The notes: generated from the sequence alone by a model not told the origin. A stretch of 64,000 nt of DNA from Insolitispirillum peregrinum (GCF_900156605.1 NZ_FTOA01000004.1:62001-126000); one strand, 5' to 3'. Numbered from the stretch's first letter, positions 8,924 to 19,097 are shown. Translations and numbers: made by a program.

Positions 8924-9213
8924 AGAGCATTGTGCGAAAAGTGGGAACCGGTTTTCGCAACAACAATGCGGCAATACAAAAGACTAGACCAGCGTACCTG
9001 CGTCAGATCACAGTACACGACAGTTGGTGGAAAAGAATGGGCCATCACCCAGACCCATTCGGGGCCTGAGGCCCCGAACCCCCATTTTTCCTTTTATAAT
9101 AAAAGGAATGGAGCCTGGGGCCTTACGGCCCCAGCGAGGTGTGGAGCAGCGCTCCACGTCCTTGTTCCCAAACTGTCGTGTACTGTGGCGTCAGATTTAA
9201 CGCACACTGGTCT
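8924..9213 (+). repeat. Composite intergenic repeat interrupted by a MITE
   Basis: 8924-8971 is the TAGAGCATTG-family unit with GTGGGAACCGGTTTTCGC. The AGACCAGCG...CGCACACTGGTCT palindrome follows. The palindrome is split by the element at 9009-9187; removing the element and one copy of GCGTCAGAT restores a site like that at 7947-7982. Confidence 0.75.
9009..9187 (+). mobile_element. 179-bp MITE-like element, copy 2, with target-site duplication
   Basis: The perfect 17-bp terminal inverted repeats are CACAGTACACGACAGTT (9009-9025) and its complement (9171-9187). The 9-bp direct repeat GCGTCAGAT flanks it at 9000-9008 and 9188-9196. The interior is non-coding and rich in short palindromes such as GGGGCCTGAGGCCCC. 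The transposase that moved it is not in the window. Confidence 0.85.
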
Positions 9214-9313
9214 AATTAATAAAGATATATCTTAAGTGCGGTTCAGCAACCACAAAGACTGCCTATTTATTGGAATAAATAAGGATATGCCGTTGTCCTT
9301 ATTATATACCCCC

Positions 9314-9353
9314 AAAAACGAAGACCACCCACGCCATGGTCGCGTGGGTGGTC
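9314..9353 (-). terminator. Intrinsic terminator downstream of ccoP
   Basis: 12-bp stem (9323-9334 with 9342-9353) and a 7-nt loop. On the minus strand it is followed by TTCGTTTTTG. It lies 150 bp beyond the ccoP stop and should end the ccoNOQP transcript. Between it and 9196 I see only AT-rich sequence without a gene. Confidence 0.75.
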
Positions 9354-9501
9354 CCCGGAAAGCCTGTCTGATGGGGGCAGGCGCCTGATACGCTCAGGCA
9401 AACGGAATATCCGTTAAACCATCATGCGCCAATCCTGACCCGTGATGGCCCAACCTTACTCTGGTACAGCAGGCCGAAACCTGCCGCACCAGATGGTCCA
9501 T

Positions 9502-10389
9502 TTACTGACCGCCGCCCAACGAGTGGACAAAGATGGTGACCATCTTGATGTCCTCGTCCTTCAGACGACCAGCCCACGCCGGCATGACACCGTGCTTCGG
9601 CTTGCTCACCTGAGCCGCGATCATGTCGACGGTCATTTCACCGCCCGGACCGGCATACAGCCACACATTGTTGCCCAGAGCCGGCGCACCCATCATCGGG
9701 TTGCCGTCAGAGACCGGATTGGCCCCATCCGAGCTATGGCAGGCAGCGCAGTTATCCAGATAGAGCTGCTTGCCCGGCATGTCGCTGGCCTTGCCCTGCG
9801 ACATGGCCTTGACGTACTCGGCCACCTGGGTGACTTCTTCCGGCTTCAGCATGTCGCCAAAGGCCGGCATTTCCGAGACGCGGGTATCTGCCGACTTTTC
9901 AGACCGGATACCGTGCAGGACGGTGGTCTGAATGTCTGCCAGAGAACCGCCCCACAGCCATTCGTCGTCGGCCAGGGTCGGGAAGCCAACCGCACCAGCG
10001 CCACCGGACTGGTGACACGGAGCGCAGTTTTCCTTGAACAGCAGAGCGCCACCAGCCATCGCGTACTGACGCAGGCTGGAGTCGGCGGCGATTTCGTCCA
10101 CCGACTTGGCAGCAATGGCCTGCAGCTGGGTGGCGTGCGAAGCCTTGGCGACTTCGACGTCCTTTTCCAGCCCCAGACGGGAGTTGTAGCCCAGCATCCC
10201 GGGGGTAAAGCCGTTGCCCAGCGGGAAGGCCGGCATGGCCACCCAGTAAGCAATCGCCCACAGGATACAGATGTAGAACACATACACCCACCAACGCGGG
10301 AGCGGTGTGTTCAGTTCCTTAATACCGTCCCACTCATGGCCGGTCGTAGACTGGCCGGAAATGGCGTCCTTTTCAGGGATTCCCGCCAT
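9502..10389 (-). CDS. ccoP: cbb3-type cytochrome c oxidase diheme subunit III
   Basis: 295 aa. An N-terminal soluble stretch is followed by one membrane helix (WWVYVFYICILWAIAYWV, about residues 33-50) and a periplasmic part with two class I cytochrome c domains. The haem motifs are CAPCHQ and CAACHS, with distal Met ligands in MPAFGDML and MPAWAGRL. It passes electrons from soluble cytochrome c to CcoO/CcoN. Its start overlaps the ccoQ end by 17 bases. Confidence 0.95.
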   Translation of the reverse strand: MAGIPEKDAISGQSTTGHEWDGIKELNTPLPRWWVYVFYICILWAIAYWVAMPAFPLGNGFTPGMLGYNSRLGLEKDVEVAKASHATQLQAIAAKSVDEIAADSSLRQYAMAGGALLFKENCAPCHQSGGAGAVGFPTLADDEWLWGGSLADIQTTVLHGIRSEKSADTRVSEMPAFGDMLKPEEVTQVAEYVKAMSQGKASDMPGKQLYLDNCAACHSSDGANPVSDGNPMMGAPALGNNVWLYAGPGGEMTVDMIAAQVSKPKHGVMPAWAGRLKDEDIKMVTIFVHSLGGGQ

Positions 10390-10564
10390 CGGTTCGCTCC
10401 TCGTGTTTGTCGTCGTCCCTCAGGGGGATCATTGCGTCATTGTCGAACCGGCCCCTGTTTTTCGGCCAGTACGCCCACACAATGATCCCGAGGAAGCAGA
10501 TCATCAGCCACAGACCCCAGAACTGACGGAGGAAGTCCGAGAGTTCCCTGATCATCTCCATCAC
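10373..10564 (-). CDS. ccoQ: cbb3-type oxidase subunit IV (CcoQ/FixQ)
   Basis: 63 aa, the usual size. One transmembrane helix (GLWLMICFLGIIVWAYWP) is followed by a short charged cytoplasmic tail. It stabilises the core CcoN-CcoO complex. It lies between ccoO and ccoP with a 6-bp gap to ccoO. Confidence 0.93.
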   Translation of the reverse strand: MMEMIRELSDFLRQFWGLWLMICFLGIIVWAYWPKNRGRFDNDAMIPLRDDDKHEERTDGGNP

Positions 10565-10570
10565 AACCTC

Positions 10571-11305
10571 TTAGCGGAAGTTACGGGCAGACTTGGGATC
10601 GAATTCGGTGAAGTCCACCATGGTGCCCAGAACCTGCAGGTAAGCCACCAGAGCGTCCATTTCGGTGATCTTTTCCGGATGTCCGTCAAAGTCACCAACC
10701 ACGGCCTTCGGGTAACGCGCCAGCAGGGCAGTATGGTCAGCAGCCGGGTCAGCCTGATTTTTCAGGTCATCGGCGGCAGCAGCCTGCGCTTCCGGGGTAT
10801 AGGGGACGCCGACCACCGACAAAGTCTTAATGCGGGGGCCGATATCAGCGAAACTCAGTTCCCGCATCAGGTGCGGATAGCCGGGCATGATCGACTCGCG
10901 CACAACGTCGCGCGGGTTGATCAGGTGGCGGCGGTGCCAGTCGTTGGAGTACTTGCCACCAACACGGGCCAGGTCCGGACCGGTGCGCTTGGAAGCCCAC
11001 TGGAACGGGTGGTCGTACTGGGACTCAGCCGCCAGGCTGTAGTGACCATAGCGCTCGACTTCGTCACGGAACGGACGGATCATCTGCGAGTGACAGTTGT
11101 AGCAACCTTCACGCACATAGATGTCACGGCCCATCTGCTCGAGCGGGGTATAGGGACGAACGCCCTGAACCTTTTCGATGGTGCTTTCGATCGAGAACAG
11201 GGGAACCACTTCGACCAGGCCACCGATGATCACGGTGACGAAGATGCCGAGAACGAGAAAGAGAACGTTAGTCTCCATCTTCTCGTGGTTTTTGACGAGA
11301 CTCAT
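10571..11305 (-). CDS. ccoO: cbb3-type oxidase monohaem subunit II
   Basis: 244 aa. An N-terminal anchor helix ([20 protein letters not shown]) and a periplasmic cytochrome c domain with the haem site [27 protein letters not shown] is nearly invariant in CcoO. Mono-haem electron carrier between CcoP and the catalytic CcoN. The gap to ccoN is 18 bp. Confidence 0.95.
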   Translation of the reverse strand: MSLVKNHEKMETNVLFLVLGIFVTVIIGGLVEVVPLFSIESTIEKVQGVRPYTPLEQMGRDIYVREGCYNCHSQMIRPFRDEVERYGHYSLAAESQYDHPFQWASKRTGPDLARVGGKYSNDWHRRHLINPRDVVRESIMPGYPHLMRELSFADIGPRIKTLSVVGVPYTPEAQAAAADDLKNQADPAADHTALLARYPKAVVGDFDGHPEKITEMDALVAYLQVLGTMVDFTEFDPKSARNFR

Positions 11306-11323
11306 TGTCTGCTACTCCCCCTC

Positions 11324-12811
11324 TTAGCGCCGCGCACCGGCCGGATAGGCCTCGGGCGATTCAAAGGGCTGCTCCTCGCGGATGTCCCCCTTGATGGTGC
11401 GGTACATGTTGTACGCCATGATCAGGCCACCCAGGACGAACAGAGCGCCACCGGTTGCACGGATCACATAGTACGGGTGCATCGCTTCCACGGTTTCGAT
11501 GAACGAGTACTGGAGGAAACCCAGCTCGTCATACGCACGCCACATCAGACCCTGCATGATACCCGAGATCCACATCGCGGTGATGTAGAGCACGATACCG
11601 ATGGTGGCGATCCAGAAGTGGTAGGAAACCAGACGCATGGAGTACAGGGACTTGCGCTGCCACAGAACCGGGATCAGGTAGTACATCGAGCCAAAGGACA
11701 CGAATGCAACCCAACCCAGCGCACCGGAGTGCACGTGACCAACGGTCCAGTCAGTGTAGTGGGACAGCGAGTTCACTGCCTTGATCGACATCATCGGACC
11801 TTCGAAGGTGGACATACCGTAGAAGGCGACCGAGGACACCAGGAAACGCATCACCGGGTCGGTGCGCAGCTTTTCCCAGGCACCGGACAGGGTCATGATG
11901 CCGTTGATCATGCCACCCCAGGACGGCATCCACAGCATGACCGAGAAGGTCATCCCGAGGGTCTGCGTCCAGTCAGGCAGGGCGGTGTAGTGCAGATGGT
12001 GCGGACCGGCCCAGATGTACAGGAAGATCAGGGCCCAGAAGTGCACGATCGACAGGCGGTACGAGTAGACCGGACGATTGGCGCGCTTCGGGATGAAGTA
12101 GTACATCATGCCGAGGAAGCCGGCGGTCAGGAAGAAGCCCACGGCGTTGTGGCCGTACCACCACTGCACCATGGCGTTCTGCACGCCAGCGAACAGCGGA
12201 TAGGACTTCATCAGGCCACCGCCGAACAGGGCGGTCGGGACGCTGATGTTGTTGCCGAGGTGCAGCATGGCGACGGTGATGATGAACGCCAGCAGGAACC
12301 AGTTGGCAACGTAGATGTGGTTTTCCTTGCGGTTGACCAGGGTGCCGACGAAGGTCGCCAGATAGATCACCCAGATCACGGTCAGGAACAGGTCAATCCA
12401 CCATTCCGGCTCGGCGTATTCCTGGCCCTGGGAGTAGCCCAGAACGTAGGACAGCGCAGCCATCACGATGAAAACCTGATAGCCCCAGAAAATGGTATAA
12501 CCGGTTCCGTTGCCACCCCACAGGGCGGAACGGCAGGTCCGCTGCACGATGTACAGCGAGGTACCGATCAGAATGTTGCCGCCAAAGGCAAAAATGACGG
12601 CAGAGGTGTGAACCGGACGCATGCGACCAAAGGTGGTCCATTCAAGGTCCAGGTTCAGAAACGGAAACGCGAGCTGCCAGGCGATGAAATCGCCCGCCAG
12701 AAAGCCGACGACACCCCAGAACATCGCCGCAACGACGAAGCTCTTGATTACGCCGGTATTATAGGCGGTGGTGTCCGCCTGGGCGCCATGCGCCATGGTC
12801 GCTTGGGTCAT
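11324..12811 (-). CDS. ccoN: cbb3-type cytochrome c oxidase catalytic subunit I
   Basis: 495 aa, about 12 membrane helices. [20 protein letters not shown] carries the CuB/haem histidine region and [13 protein letters not shown] the paired CuB histidines. It reduces O2 to water with proton pumping under low oxygen. AGGAGGGGTC immediately precedes the ATG at 12811. First gene of ccoNOQP. The assembly genes ccoGHIS are not beside it. Confidence 0.96.
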   Translation of the reverse strand: MTQATMAHGAQADTTAYNTGVIKSFVVAAMFWGVVGFLAGDFIAWQLAFPFLNLDLEWTTFGRMRPVHTSAVIFAFGGNILIGTSLYIVQRTCRSALWGGNGTGYTIFWGYQVFIVMAALSYVLGYSQGQEYAEPEWWIDLFLTVIWVIYLATFVGTLVNRKENHIYVANWFLLAFIITVAMLHLGNNISVPTALFGGGLMKSYPLFAGVQNAMVQWWYGHNAVGFFLTAGFLGMMYYFIPKRANRPVYSYRLSIVHFWALIFLYIWAGPHHLHYTALPDWTQTLGMTFSVMLWMPSWGGMINGIMTLSGAWEKLRTDPVMRFLVSSVAFYGMSTFEGPMMSIKAVNSLSHYTDWTVGHVHSGALGWVAFVSFGSMYYLIPVLWQRKSLYSMRLVSYHFWIATIGIVLYITAMWISGIMQGLMWRAYDELGFLQYSFIETVEAMHPYYVIRATGGALFVLGGLIMAYNMYRTIKGDIREEQPFESPEAYPAGARR

Positions 12812-12993
12812 GACCCCTCCTGTATCGACCAGAAGATCTTCCCAATCAGAAACTTGCTCTCCGATTTGGTCCGTGTGTCCTCGCCCCGGCTTGCGCCGTT
12901 TCCCCGGCGATAGGACATGAACCTTGGCTTGCCCCCATCCAAAAGGATAGACGTGCTGAAACAGACAGCACCCCCTTGCGGGTGGTGACAGGC

Positions 12994-13042
12994 TGCCGCA
13001 CTATGCCCCGGAACGGTGGGAGCAGCCATTGATCTAAATCAA
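12994..13042 (-). promoter_or_regulatory. FNR/FixK box and class II promoter for ccoNOQP
   Basis: TTGATCTAAATCAA (13029-13042) is a perfect TTGAT-N4-ATCAA anaerobox. With the box centred at -41.5, a start near 12994 is predicted. The minus-strand hexamer CATAGT (13001-13006) sits at the matching -10 position. The 5' UTR to ccoN would be about 180 nt. The remainder of the 415-bp gap between ccoN and the plus-strand methyltransferase gene shows no gene. Confidence 0.8.
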
Positions 13043-13226
13043 TTCACTCCCAATATCCAAGACATTTAAGGAAAAACGCCCGTCTTCGCAGGCAGTTGCA
13101 ACTAACTCGCAATGCATTTTGATTTGGCAGAGCGGTTTGCTCGACTATTGACGGGTTGGACTTTCCTTACCCTTTGGTCTATTCCAGCCGGGCCGTTTCC
13201 TTTTTCCCTGTGCAGGAGCACCCCCT

Positions 13227-14420
13227 GTGAGCACCCCGTCTCTTCCCGCGCTGACCATCCTCAAGGGGCGCTCCCAGCGCCTCCGGAAGGGGCACCCGTG
13301 GTTGTTTTCCAACGAAGTGGACATGACCCCCGAGGCCAAGGCCCTGCCCCCCGGTACGCTGGTGCAGGTGATTGATGCTGGGAGCGAACAGCTGGGGATT
13401 GCCACCTTCAACCCCCACTCACTGATCGCCGCCCGCATGATCAGCCGTGATCCCCACTCGGTTATTGACCAGTCGTTCCTTGCCGGACTGATCGGCAAGG
13501 CCGATGCCCTGCGCAGCCTGCTGTTTCCCCGCCCGTTCTATCGACTCGTTCATTCCGAGGCTGATGGTCTGCCGGGGCTGATCATCGACCGTTATGGTGA
13601 TGTGTTTACCGTTCAGGCCAACACTGCGGGCATGGACCGCCTGCTGCCCGAGATCGAGCAGGCGCTGACCGCGCTGTTCCAGCCGCGCGCGATTGTCCTG
13701 CGCAATGACAGCCCGGTGCGCGGTCTGGAAGGTCTGGAGATCTACCATCGCCTGGCCAGCGGCACCCTCGACGGTCCGGTGGAAATCGAGGAAAACGGCG
13801 TGCGCCTGTTTGCCGACCTCAGCGACGGCCAGAAGACCGGCTGGTTCTATGACCAGCGCCCGAACCGCGCCTTCATCGCCTCGCTGGCAAAGGGACGGCG
13901 GGTGATCGACCTTTATTGTTATGCGGGTGGCTTTGGGGTGCAGGCGCTGGCCGCCGGGGCGGACTCGGCGGTGTTTGTTGACCGTTCGGCCCACGCGCTG
14001 GGTCTGGCCCGGATGGCCGCCGAAGCCAACGGAGCCAGCGGGCGGTTCAGCCAGCACGAAGGCGACGTGTTCAAGGTCGCCGCCGATCTGGCCGCTGCGG
14101 GTGAAACGTTCGGGGTGGTGGTCGCCGACCCGCCGGCCTTTGTCAAAAGCCGCAAGGATCTGGCCGCGGGCAGCAAAGGCTATCGCAAGATGGCCCGACT
14201 GGCAGCAGCGCTGGTCGAACCGGGTGGTTTCCTGCTGTGCGGGTCGTGCTCGCACCACATGCCGGAGGACACCTTCCTCGAAGAAGTCAGCCGGGGCATT
14301 GCACAGGCGGGCCGCTCGGGCCGGATTCTGTGGCGCCATGGCGCCGGTCCTGACCATCCGGTCCATCCGTCCCTGCCCGAGTCCGCTTACCTCAAGTCGA
14401 TCGTCTTCCAGCTTGATTGA
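13227..14420 (+). CDS. Class I SAM-dependent rRNA methyltransferase, RlmI-like
   Basis: 397 aa, GTG start with AGGAG eight bases upstream. An N-terminal PUA-like domain (LRKGHPWLFSNEV) is followed by a central extension and a Rossmann methyltransferase domain: DGQKTGWFYDQRPNRAF, YCYAGGFGVQALAAGAD, then the DPPAFVKSRKD motif. It matches the family that methylates C1962 of 23S rRNA (RlmI). An intrinsic terminator follows directly. Confidence 0.85.
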   Translation: MSTPSLPALTILKGRSQRLRKGHPWLFSNEVDMTPEAKALPPGTLVQVIDAGSEQLGIATFNPHSLIAARMISRDPHSVIDQSFLAGLIGKADALRSLLFPRPFYRLVHSEADGLPGLIIDRYGDVFTVQANTAGMDRLLPEIEQALTALFQPRAIVLRNDSPVRGLEGLEIYHRLASGTLDGPVEIEENGVRLFADLSDGQKTGWFYDQRPNRAFIASLAKGRRVIDLYCYAGGFGVQALAAGADSAVFVDRSAHALGLARMAAEANGASGRFSQHEGDVFKVAADLAAAGETFGVVVADPPAFVKSRKDLAAGSKGYRKMARLAAALVEPGGFLLCGSCSHHMPEDTFLEEVSRGIAQAGRSGRILWRHGAGPDHPVHPSLPESAYLKSIVFQLD

Positions 14421-14429
14421 TTGAAGATA

Positions 14430-14459
14430 CCCCCCGGCTCTCACCGGGGGGTTTTCTTT
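14430..14459 (+). terminator. Intrinsic terminator after rlmI-like gene
   Basis: CCCCCCGG (14430-14437) pairs with CCGGGGGG (14444-14451) and is followed by TTTTCTTT. It separates two convergent genes. Confidence 0.88.
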
Positions 14460-15855
14460 ATGCCAAACGCGGCACTTCCAGCACAAAGGCGGTTCCGTCC
14501 GCCCCACTGCGCAGCAGGGACAGCCGCCCGCCCTGACTTTCCGCCAGTTCGCGGGCAATCGGCAGCCCCAGCCCCGAGCCGCCCGGACGGGCCGAGCCGG
14601 AAAAGGGCACGAACAGGTTTTCCCGCGCCTTGGGCGGCAGTCCGGGTCCATTGTCGGCCACCACCACCTGCGCCCATTCACTGGGCCGCCCATCCTGCAA
14701 GGTCACCGTCAACACCGAGGCCCCCGCCTGGGTAGCATTGCGGGCCAGATTGTCGAGAATGCGCAGGATCGCCTCGGGATCAGCCCGCACCGGCCCGCCG
14801 GTCTGCCCCACGATCTGCCAGTGCAACTCTCGCCCGCAGCCCTCGGCCACCTCGTCCAGCAATGGCCGCAGGTCAACCGCCACCAGATGCGGCACCGGCG
14901 GCTGTTCGGTGGCAAAGCGCAAGGTCGAAGAGGTCAAGGTAACGGCGCGTTCCAGCGCGCGGGCAATGCCCTGCGTCACCGCCTTGACCTCGGGGTCCGC
15001 CGCCGAGGCTTCCAGCCGGTCGGACTCCAGCAAGGCGGTGGTCAGCACCCCTTTCAGGTCATGGCTGATCTTGGCCACCCCACGACCAACCGCCGCCAGC
15101 CGGGCCTGTTGCCGCAAGGCATCGCGCAGGCGGGTCTGCATGGTACACAGCGCCTGCTCGGCCAGCGCCACCTCGTCCCCGCGCCGCGAGGGCACGATCA
15201 CACGCCGGGCATCGTCCGGTGCCTCGCAAAAAGCGTGCATGCTGGCACTCAGACGGCGCATCGGCCGCACCAGCAGCCACAGCAGGCTGATGTACACCAG
15301 CGCGGCGGTAATCAGCGAAATGAACGCCGACAGGATCAGCACCCGCATGCCATAGGCGCGCATTTCCATCAGCATCGGCGTTTCCGGCAACAACACCTGC
15401 ACCAGCACCCGGTCATCGACCGGTGACAGGCCGATGACTTCGATGGCGCGGTCTTCGGTGGTGATCAGACCGCGCAACGCATCGCCGATCAGCTCAAGGA
15501 AACCCTCCTCACGCAGGTCATAGCGCGCCCAGGCATGCGGCACGCTCATCGGACGGCTGCTGAGCGGGTGCAAGGCCAGCGCAGGCTTGCCCGGCTGCCA
15601 GGCGGTCATGCTGATCGCCCCGGCATGCGACAGCAGACGCATCTGCAACGACATGTCCAGCATGCCATCGGGGCGGGCCTCGACCGCCAGCAGGGCCAGA
15701 TGGGCATCGGACAGGCGGCGTTCGAGGTAATCCAGCCGGAACCGCCCCACCGACGGGGCAAAAATCAGCACCTCGGCCAGCATCACGAACAGGGCGGTCA
15801 AGGCCAGCAGGCGGGCGGGCAGGCTGCGGCGCCACAGGTGCAGTCTGGCAATCAT
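14458..15855 (-). CDS. Membrane sensor histidine kinase
   Basis: 465 aa from the ATG at 15855; upstream in-frame codons as far as 15984 add only low-complexity residues. A first helix ([19 protein letters not shown]), a periplasmic loop of about 130 residues, a second helix ([20 protein letters not shown]) and a HAMP-like linker precede the phospho-acceptor helix [14 protein letters not shown]. HATPase motifs are the N box [13 protein letters not shown]1 ADNGPGLPP and G2 [13 protein letters not shown]. The H-box reads SHDLKG rather than the commoner SHELRT. No response regulator is adjacent; it diverges from rpmH. Confidence 0.87.
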   Translation of the reverse strand: MIARLHLWRRSLPARLLALTALFVMLAEVLIFAPSVGRFRLDYLERRLSDAHLALLAVEARPDGMLDMSLQMRLLSHAGAISMTAWQPGKPALALHPLSSRPMSVPHAWARYDLREEGFLELIGDALRGLITTEDRAIEVIGLSPVDDRVLVQVLLPETPMLMEMRAYGMRVLILSAFISLITAALVYISLLWLLVRPMRRLSASMHAFCEAPDDARRVIVPSRRGDEVALAEQALCTMQTRLRDALRQQARLAAVGRGVAKISHDLKGVLTTALLESDRLEASAADPEVKAVTQGIARALERAVTLTSSTLRFATEQPPVPHLVAVDLRPLLDEVAEGCGRELHWQIVGQTGGPVRADPEAILRILDNLARNATQAGASVLTVTLQDGRPSEWAQVVVADNGPGLPPKARENLFVPFSGSARPGGSGLGLPIARELAESQGGRLSLLRSGADGTAFVLEVPRLA

Positions 15856-15998
15856 CGAACGGGCAACCCCACGGTCAGAAAGGTGGCAACGGGCCTCACA
15901 CCATCCGGCTGGGGCTCGTTGCGTTGTACCGCACCCCGCCCGCCCCCGCCAGAGCGGGCAACAGCGCAACTTTCCTGTCATCAACGGCGCGACAACGA

Positions 15999-16027
15999 TT
16001 GACTCGCCGACGGGGCACGGGTATACA
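15999..16027 (+). promoter_or_regulatory. Sigma-70-type promoter of the rpmH operon
   Basis: TTGACT (15999-16004), a 17-bp spacer and TATACA (16022-16027). A start near 16034 leaves a leader of about 65 nt before rpmH. Confidence 0.75.
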
Positions 16028-16100
16028 CCGTCCCTCGATTTTGCCTGAACCCTCCGGTCCTGTCGGCGGGATGGCGACCTGTTTACTAGGAGTTGGAACC

Positions 16101-16235
16101 GTGAAACGCACTTATCAGCCGAGCAAGCTGGTCCGCAAGCGCCGCCATGGCTTCCGCGCCCGCATGGCGACCGTCGGCGGCCGTAAGGTCATTGCCGCCC
16201 GTCGTCGTCAGGGCCGTAAGCGCCTGTCGGCTTAA
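16101..16235 (+). CDS. rpmH: 50S ribosomal protein L34
   Basis: 44 aa, starting with GTG; AGGAG lies about 8 bases upstream. [20 protein letters not shown] is the invariant L34 sequence, ending [11 protein letters not shown]. First gene of the classical rpmH-rnpA-yidD-yidC cluster. Confidence 0.97.
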   Translation: MKRTYQPSKLVRKRRHGFRARMATVGGRKVIAARRRQGRKRLSA

Positions 16236-16249
16236 GGACGGAAGACGCC

Positions 16250-16939
16250 GTGATGGCGGATGATGCCGCGCCTGTGGACATCAGCCGCCTGAAGCGGCGC
16301 CGGGATTTCTTGCGTGTTGCCGCCGAGCGGCGCAAGTGGGTAACTCCTGGTCTGATTTTGCAGGCTGCTCCCATGCCGGGTAGCCTGGAAACGGCGCAGC
16401 GCAAGGGCAAAAGCCGCAAGGCAAAAGCCCCTGCCGCCGGACACACGACTCCCCGCAACGATCTTCGCAATACGGCTGACTGCCCGACCCCGGTATCCGG
16501 GCTTGAGGCAGGCAGTGTGGATGCGGAGTCGGCTGGGGGTCATCTGTGCTCTGCACCGGATCCGGTTCCGGCCCCGCCCATGGCGAGGGTCGGTTTTACC
16601 GTTTCCAAAAAGGTCGGTAACGCGGTTCATCGCAACCGTGCCCGCCGCCGCCTGCGGGCGGTGGTTGATGCCCTGATGGCCGAACTGGCGACTCCGGGGA
16701 CCGACTATGTGGTGATCGGACGCGTTGATACCGTTGATCGCCCCTATGATGCCCTGTTGCAGGATTTCCGGACCGCCATGAAGCGCGTCCTGACCGCCAG
16801 CAAAAGCGCCCCCATGCCCGGCAAGGGCGGCAAGGGCCATGGCCGGGGCAAAGGACGCTCGACCGCCCCTCCTGCAAAAGAAAGCAGCCCTGCCTCAGCG
16901 CCCTCCCGACCGCCGCAACCGCAGGCAAAGCCATCGTGA
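16250..16939 (+). CDS. rnpA: Ribonuclease P protein component with an internal insert
   Basis: 229 aa, far longer than the usual 110-130. The N-terminal [20 protein letters not shown] is the first conserved block. The second, [20 protein letters not shown] followed by RRRLR, is the RNR signature that binds P RNA. Between them lie about 65 extra low-complexity residues (roughly 45-110), and a Lys/Pro-rich tail of about 40 residues ends the protein. RnpA helps the catalytic RNA trim the 5' leaders of tRNA precursors. Starts at GTG 16250 or at the ATG in the next codon. Its stop overlaps yidD. Confidence 0.92.
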   Translation: MMADDAAPVDISRLKRRRDFLRVAAERRKWVTPGLILQAAPMPGSLETAQRKGKSRKAKAPAAGHTTPRNDLRNTADCPTPVSGLEAGSVDAESAGGHLCSAPDPVPAPPMARVGFTVSKKVGNAVHRNRARRRLRAVVDALMAELATPGTDYVVIGRVDTVDRPYDALLQDFRTAMKRVLTASKSAPMPGKGGKGHGRGKGRSTAPPAKESSPASAPSRPPQPQAKPS

Positions 16940-17295
16940 ATCCGCTGATGCTCATCGTGCGGGGCCTGATCAGGGGCTACCAGCTGCTCCTCTCCCCGGT
17001 TCTGCCGCCGAGCTGCCGTTATACGCCCACCTGTTCGACCTATGCCCTGCAGGCTCTGGAGCGTCACGGCCTTGTCCGTGGCGGCTGGCTGGCGATTCGC
17101 CGGATAGGTCGATGTCACCCCTGGGGCGGGAGTGGCTATGATCCGGTGCCCGATTGCGGTACACAGATGTCGGCAGACGCTCCGTCGTCTGCCCCGCCGC
17201 CCCCTCCCGCCGGGTCCGACGACCCGTTGACGGGGACGGAAACGCCTTCTTCTACTCACCGCTGCCACGCCGGCGGCCCACACCGACACGCTTGA
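16936..17295 (+). CDS. yidD: Membrane protein insertion efficiency factor
   Basis: 119 aa, GTG start inside the rnpA stop (GTGA overlap). [35 protein letters not shown] and [14 protein letters not shown] are the family blocks with the conserved cysteines. It assists YidC at the membrane. The tail after residue 75 is Pro/Ser-rich and not conserved. Confidence 0.93.
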   Translation: MNPLMLIVRGLIRGYQLLLSPVLPPSCRYTPTCSTYALQALERHGLVRGGWLAIRRIGRCHPWGGSGYDPVPDCGTQMSADAPSSAPPPPPAGSDDPLTGTETPSSTHRCHAGGPHRHA

Positions 17296-17310
17296 CTAGC
17301 GGACACGGAC

Positions 17311-19023
17311 ATGCCCGATCAAAAGAACATCATTATCGCCATTGCCATCTCGCTGGCGATTGTCTTGGGGTTCGAATTCCTGTGGCCTGCAAAGCCCGCC
17401 CCGGCCCCCGTGCCGGTGGCCCAGCAGGCTGCCGCCCCGACCGGAGCCCCTCAACCCGCCAGCACCGCCAGTGCGCCGACCGTTCCCGGCTCGCCGGCCC
17501 AGACAGCCCTCAACCGTTCCGAGGCTGTCGCTCAGGGTCAGCGCCTGAAGATCGAAACCCCGCAGCTTGCCGGGTCTCTGTCGCTGGTTGGTTCGCGGCT
17601 GGATGACCTGACTCTGGTCAACTACCACGAAACCCCGGATACCGCCTCGCCGCGGATTGCGCTGCTGTCGCCCAAGACCACCGCGGAACCGTACTATGCG
17701 GAATTCGGCTGGGTGTCGGGCGACACGGCGGTGAAGGTCCCCGGCCCGGATGCCGTCTGGCAGGCCGATGCCGACGTCCTGACCCCGCAGTCGCCGGTGA
17801 TGCTGCTGTGGTCGAACGGCGAAGGTCTGGTCTTCAAGCGCACCCTGAAGGTTGATGAGAACTTCATGTTCACCATCACCGACAGCGTGGAAAACACCGG
17901 TGGCAAGGCCGTCACCCTCAACCCCTATGGCCTGATTGCGCGCGGCTATACCCCGCACACCCAGGACTTCTACATCCTGCACGAAGGCCCGCTGGGGGTG
18001 TTTGACAGCACCCTGAAGGAGCTGAAGTACAAGACCCTGAAGGAAGAAAAGGCGTTCAGCACCGATTCCAAAGGCGGCTGGCTGGGGATTACCGACAAGT
18101 ACTGGCTGACCGCCATTGACCTGGACAACGACACCTCGTCCAAGGCGCGCTTCCTGTACACCACCTCGGACCAGAAAGACCGCTATCAGGCCGACTTCCT
18201 GGGCGAAGCCCGCACCATCGAGCCGGGCCAGTCGGTGGCGGTGAAGACCGACTTCTTCGCCGGTGCCAAGCAGGTGAAGCTGCTCGACCATTACGCCGAA
18301 GCCTATCAGATCGACCGCTTTGATCTGGCGATCGACTTTGGCTGGTTCTATTTCCTGACCAAGCCGTTCTTCTACGGTCTGCAGTTCCTGCATGGCCTGT
18401 TCGGTAACTTTGGTCTGGCGATTCTGGGCTTTACCGTCGTCCTGCGTCTGCTGATGTATCCGCTGGCCGACAAGTCCTTCAAGTCGATGAGCAAGATGAA
18501 GAAGCTGCAGCCGCAGCTGAAGTCCTTGCAGGAAAAGTACGCCGACGACCGCGCCCGCCTGAATCAGGAAATGATGGCGCTGTACAAAAAGGAAGGCGCC
18601 AATCCGGTGGCCGGCTGCCTGCCGATGCTGATCCAGATTCCGATCTTCTTCTCGCTGTACAAGGTGCTGTTCGTGTCCATCGAAATGCGGCATGCGCCGT
18701 TCTTTGGCTGGATTCACGACCTGTCGTCGCCTGACCCGACCACCCTGTTCAACCTGTTCGGCCTGCTGCCGTTCACCCCGCCGAGCTTCCTGCACATCGG
18801 CGTCTGGCCGCTGATCATGGGGCTGACGATGTGGATCCAGCAAAAGCTGAACCCGGCCCCGGCTGACCCGATGCAGGCGAAAATCATGGGCTTCCTGCCG
18901 CTGATCTTCACCTTCATGCTGGCCAACTTCCCGGCTGGTCTGGTGATCTACTGGGCGTGGAACAATGCCCTGTCGTCTGCCCAGCAGTGGATCATCATGC
19001 GCAAGGCTGGCGTGTCGGCCTGA
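17311..19023 (+). CDS. yidC: Membrane protein insertase YidC
   Basis: 570 aa, the Gram-negative type. A first helix (IIIAIAISLAIVLGFEFLW), a Pro/Ala linker, a large periplasmic beta domain (about 60-345), then five C-terminal helices including FGNFGLAILGFTVVLRLLMY and NPVAGCLPMLIQIPIFFSLY. It inserts and folds inner-membrane proteins alone or with SecYEG. It is 15 bp from yidD and shares the rpmH transcript. Confidence 0.96.
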   Translation: MPDQKNIIIAIAISLAIVLGFEFLWPAKPAPAPVPVAQQAAAPTGAPQPASTASAPTVPGSPAQTALNRSEAVAQGQRLKIETPQLAGSLSLVGSRLDDLTLVNYHETPDTASPRIALLSPKTTAEPYYAEFGWVSGDTAVKVPGPDAVWQADADVLTPQSPVMLLWSNGEGLVFKRTLKVDENFMFTITDSVENTGGKAVTLNPYGLIARGYTPHTQDFYILHEGPLGVFDSTLKELKYKTLKEEKAFSTDSKGGWLGITDKYWLTAIDLDNDTSSKARFLYTTSDQKDRYQADFLGEARTIEPGQSVAVKTDFFAGAKQVKLLDHYAEAYQIDRFDLAIDFGWFYFLTKPFFYGLQFLHGLFGNFGLAILGFTVVLRLLMYPLADKSFKSMSKMKKLQPQLKSLQEKYADDRARLNQEMMALYKKEGANPVAGCLPMLIQIPIFFSLYKVLFVSIEMRHAPFFGWIHDLSSPDPTTLFNLFGLLPFTPPSFLHIGVWPLIMGLTMWIQQKLNPAPADPMQAKIMGFLPLIFTFMLANFPAGLVIYWAWNNALSSAQQWIIMRKAGVSA

Positions 19024-19097
19024 TCTGTTACCGGCGCAGCGGGGCGACAGAAAGAGACCCGTCTCTTGCCCCGCTGATCCTTCACCCTCATTTAAAT

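Noticed and set aside
10307-12913. 868-aa plus-strand ORF opposite ccoN and ccoO
   Set aside because: Mirror frame of a well-conserved operon.
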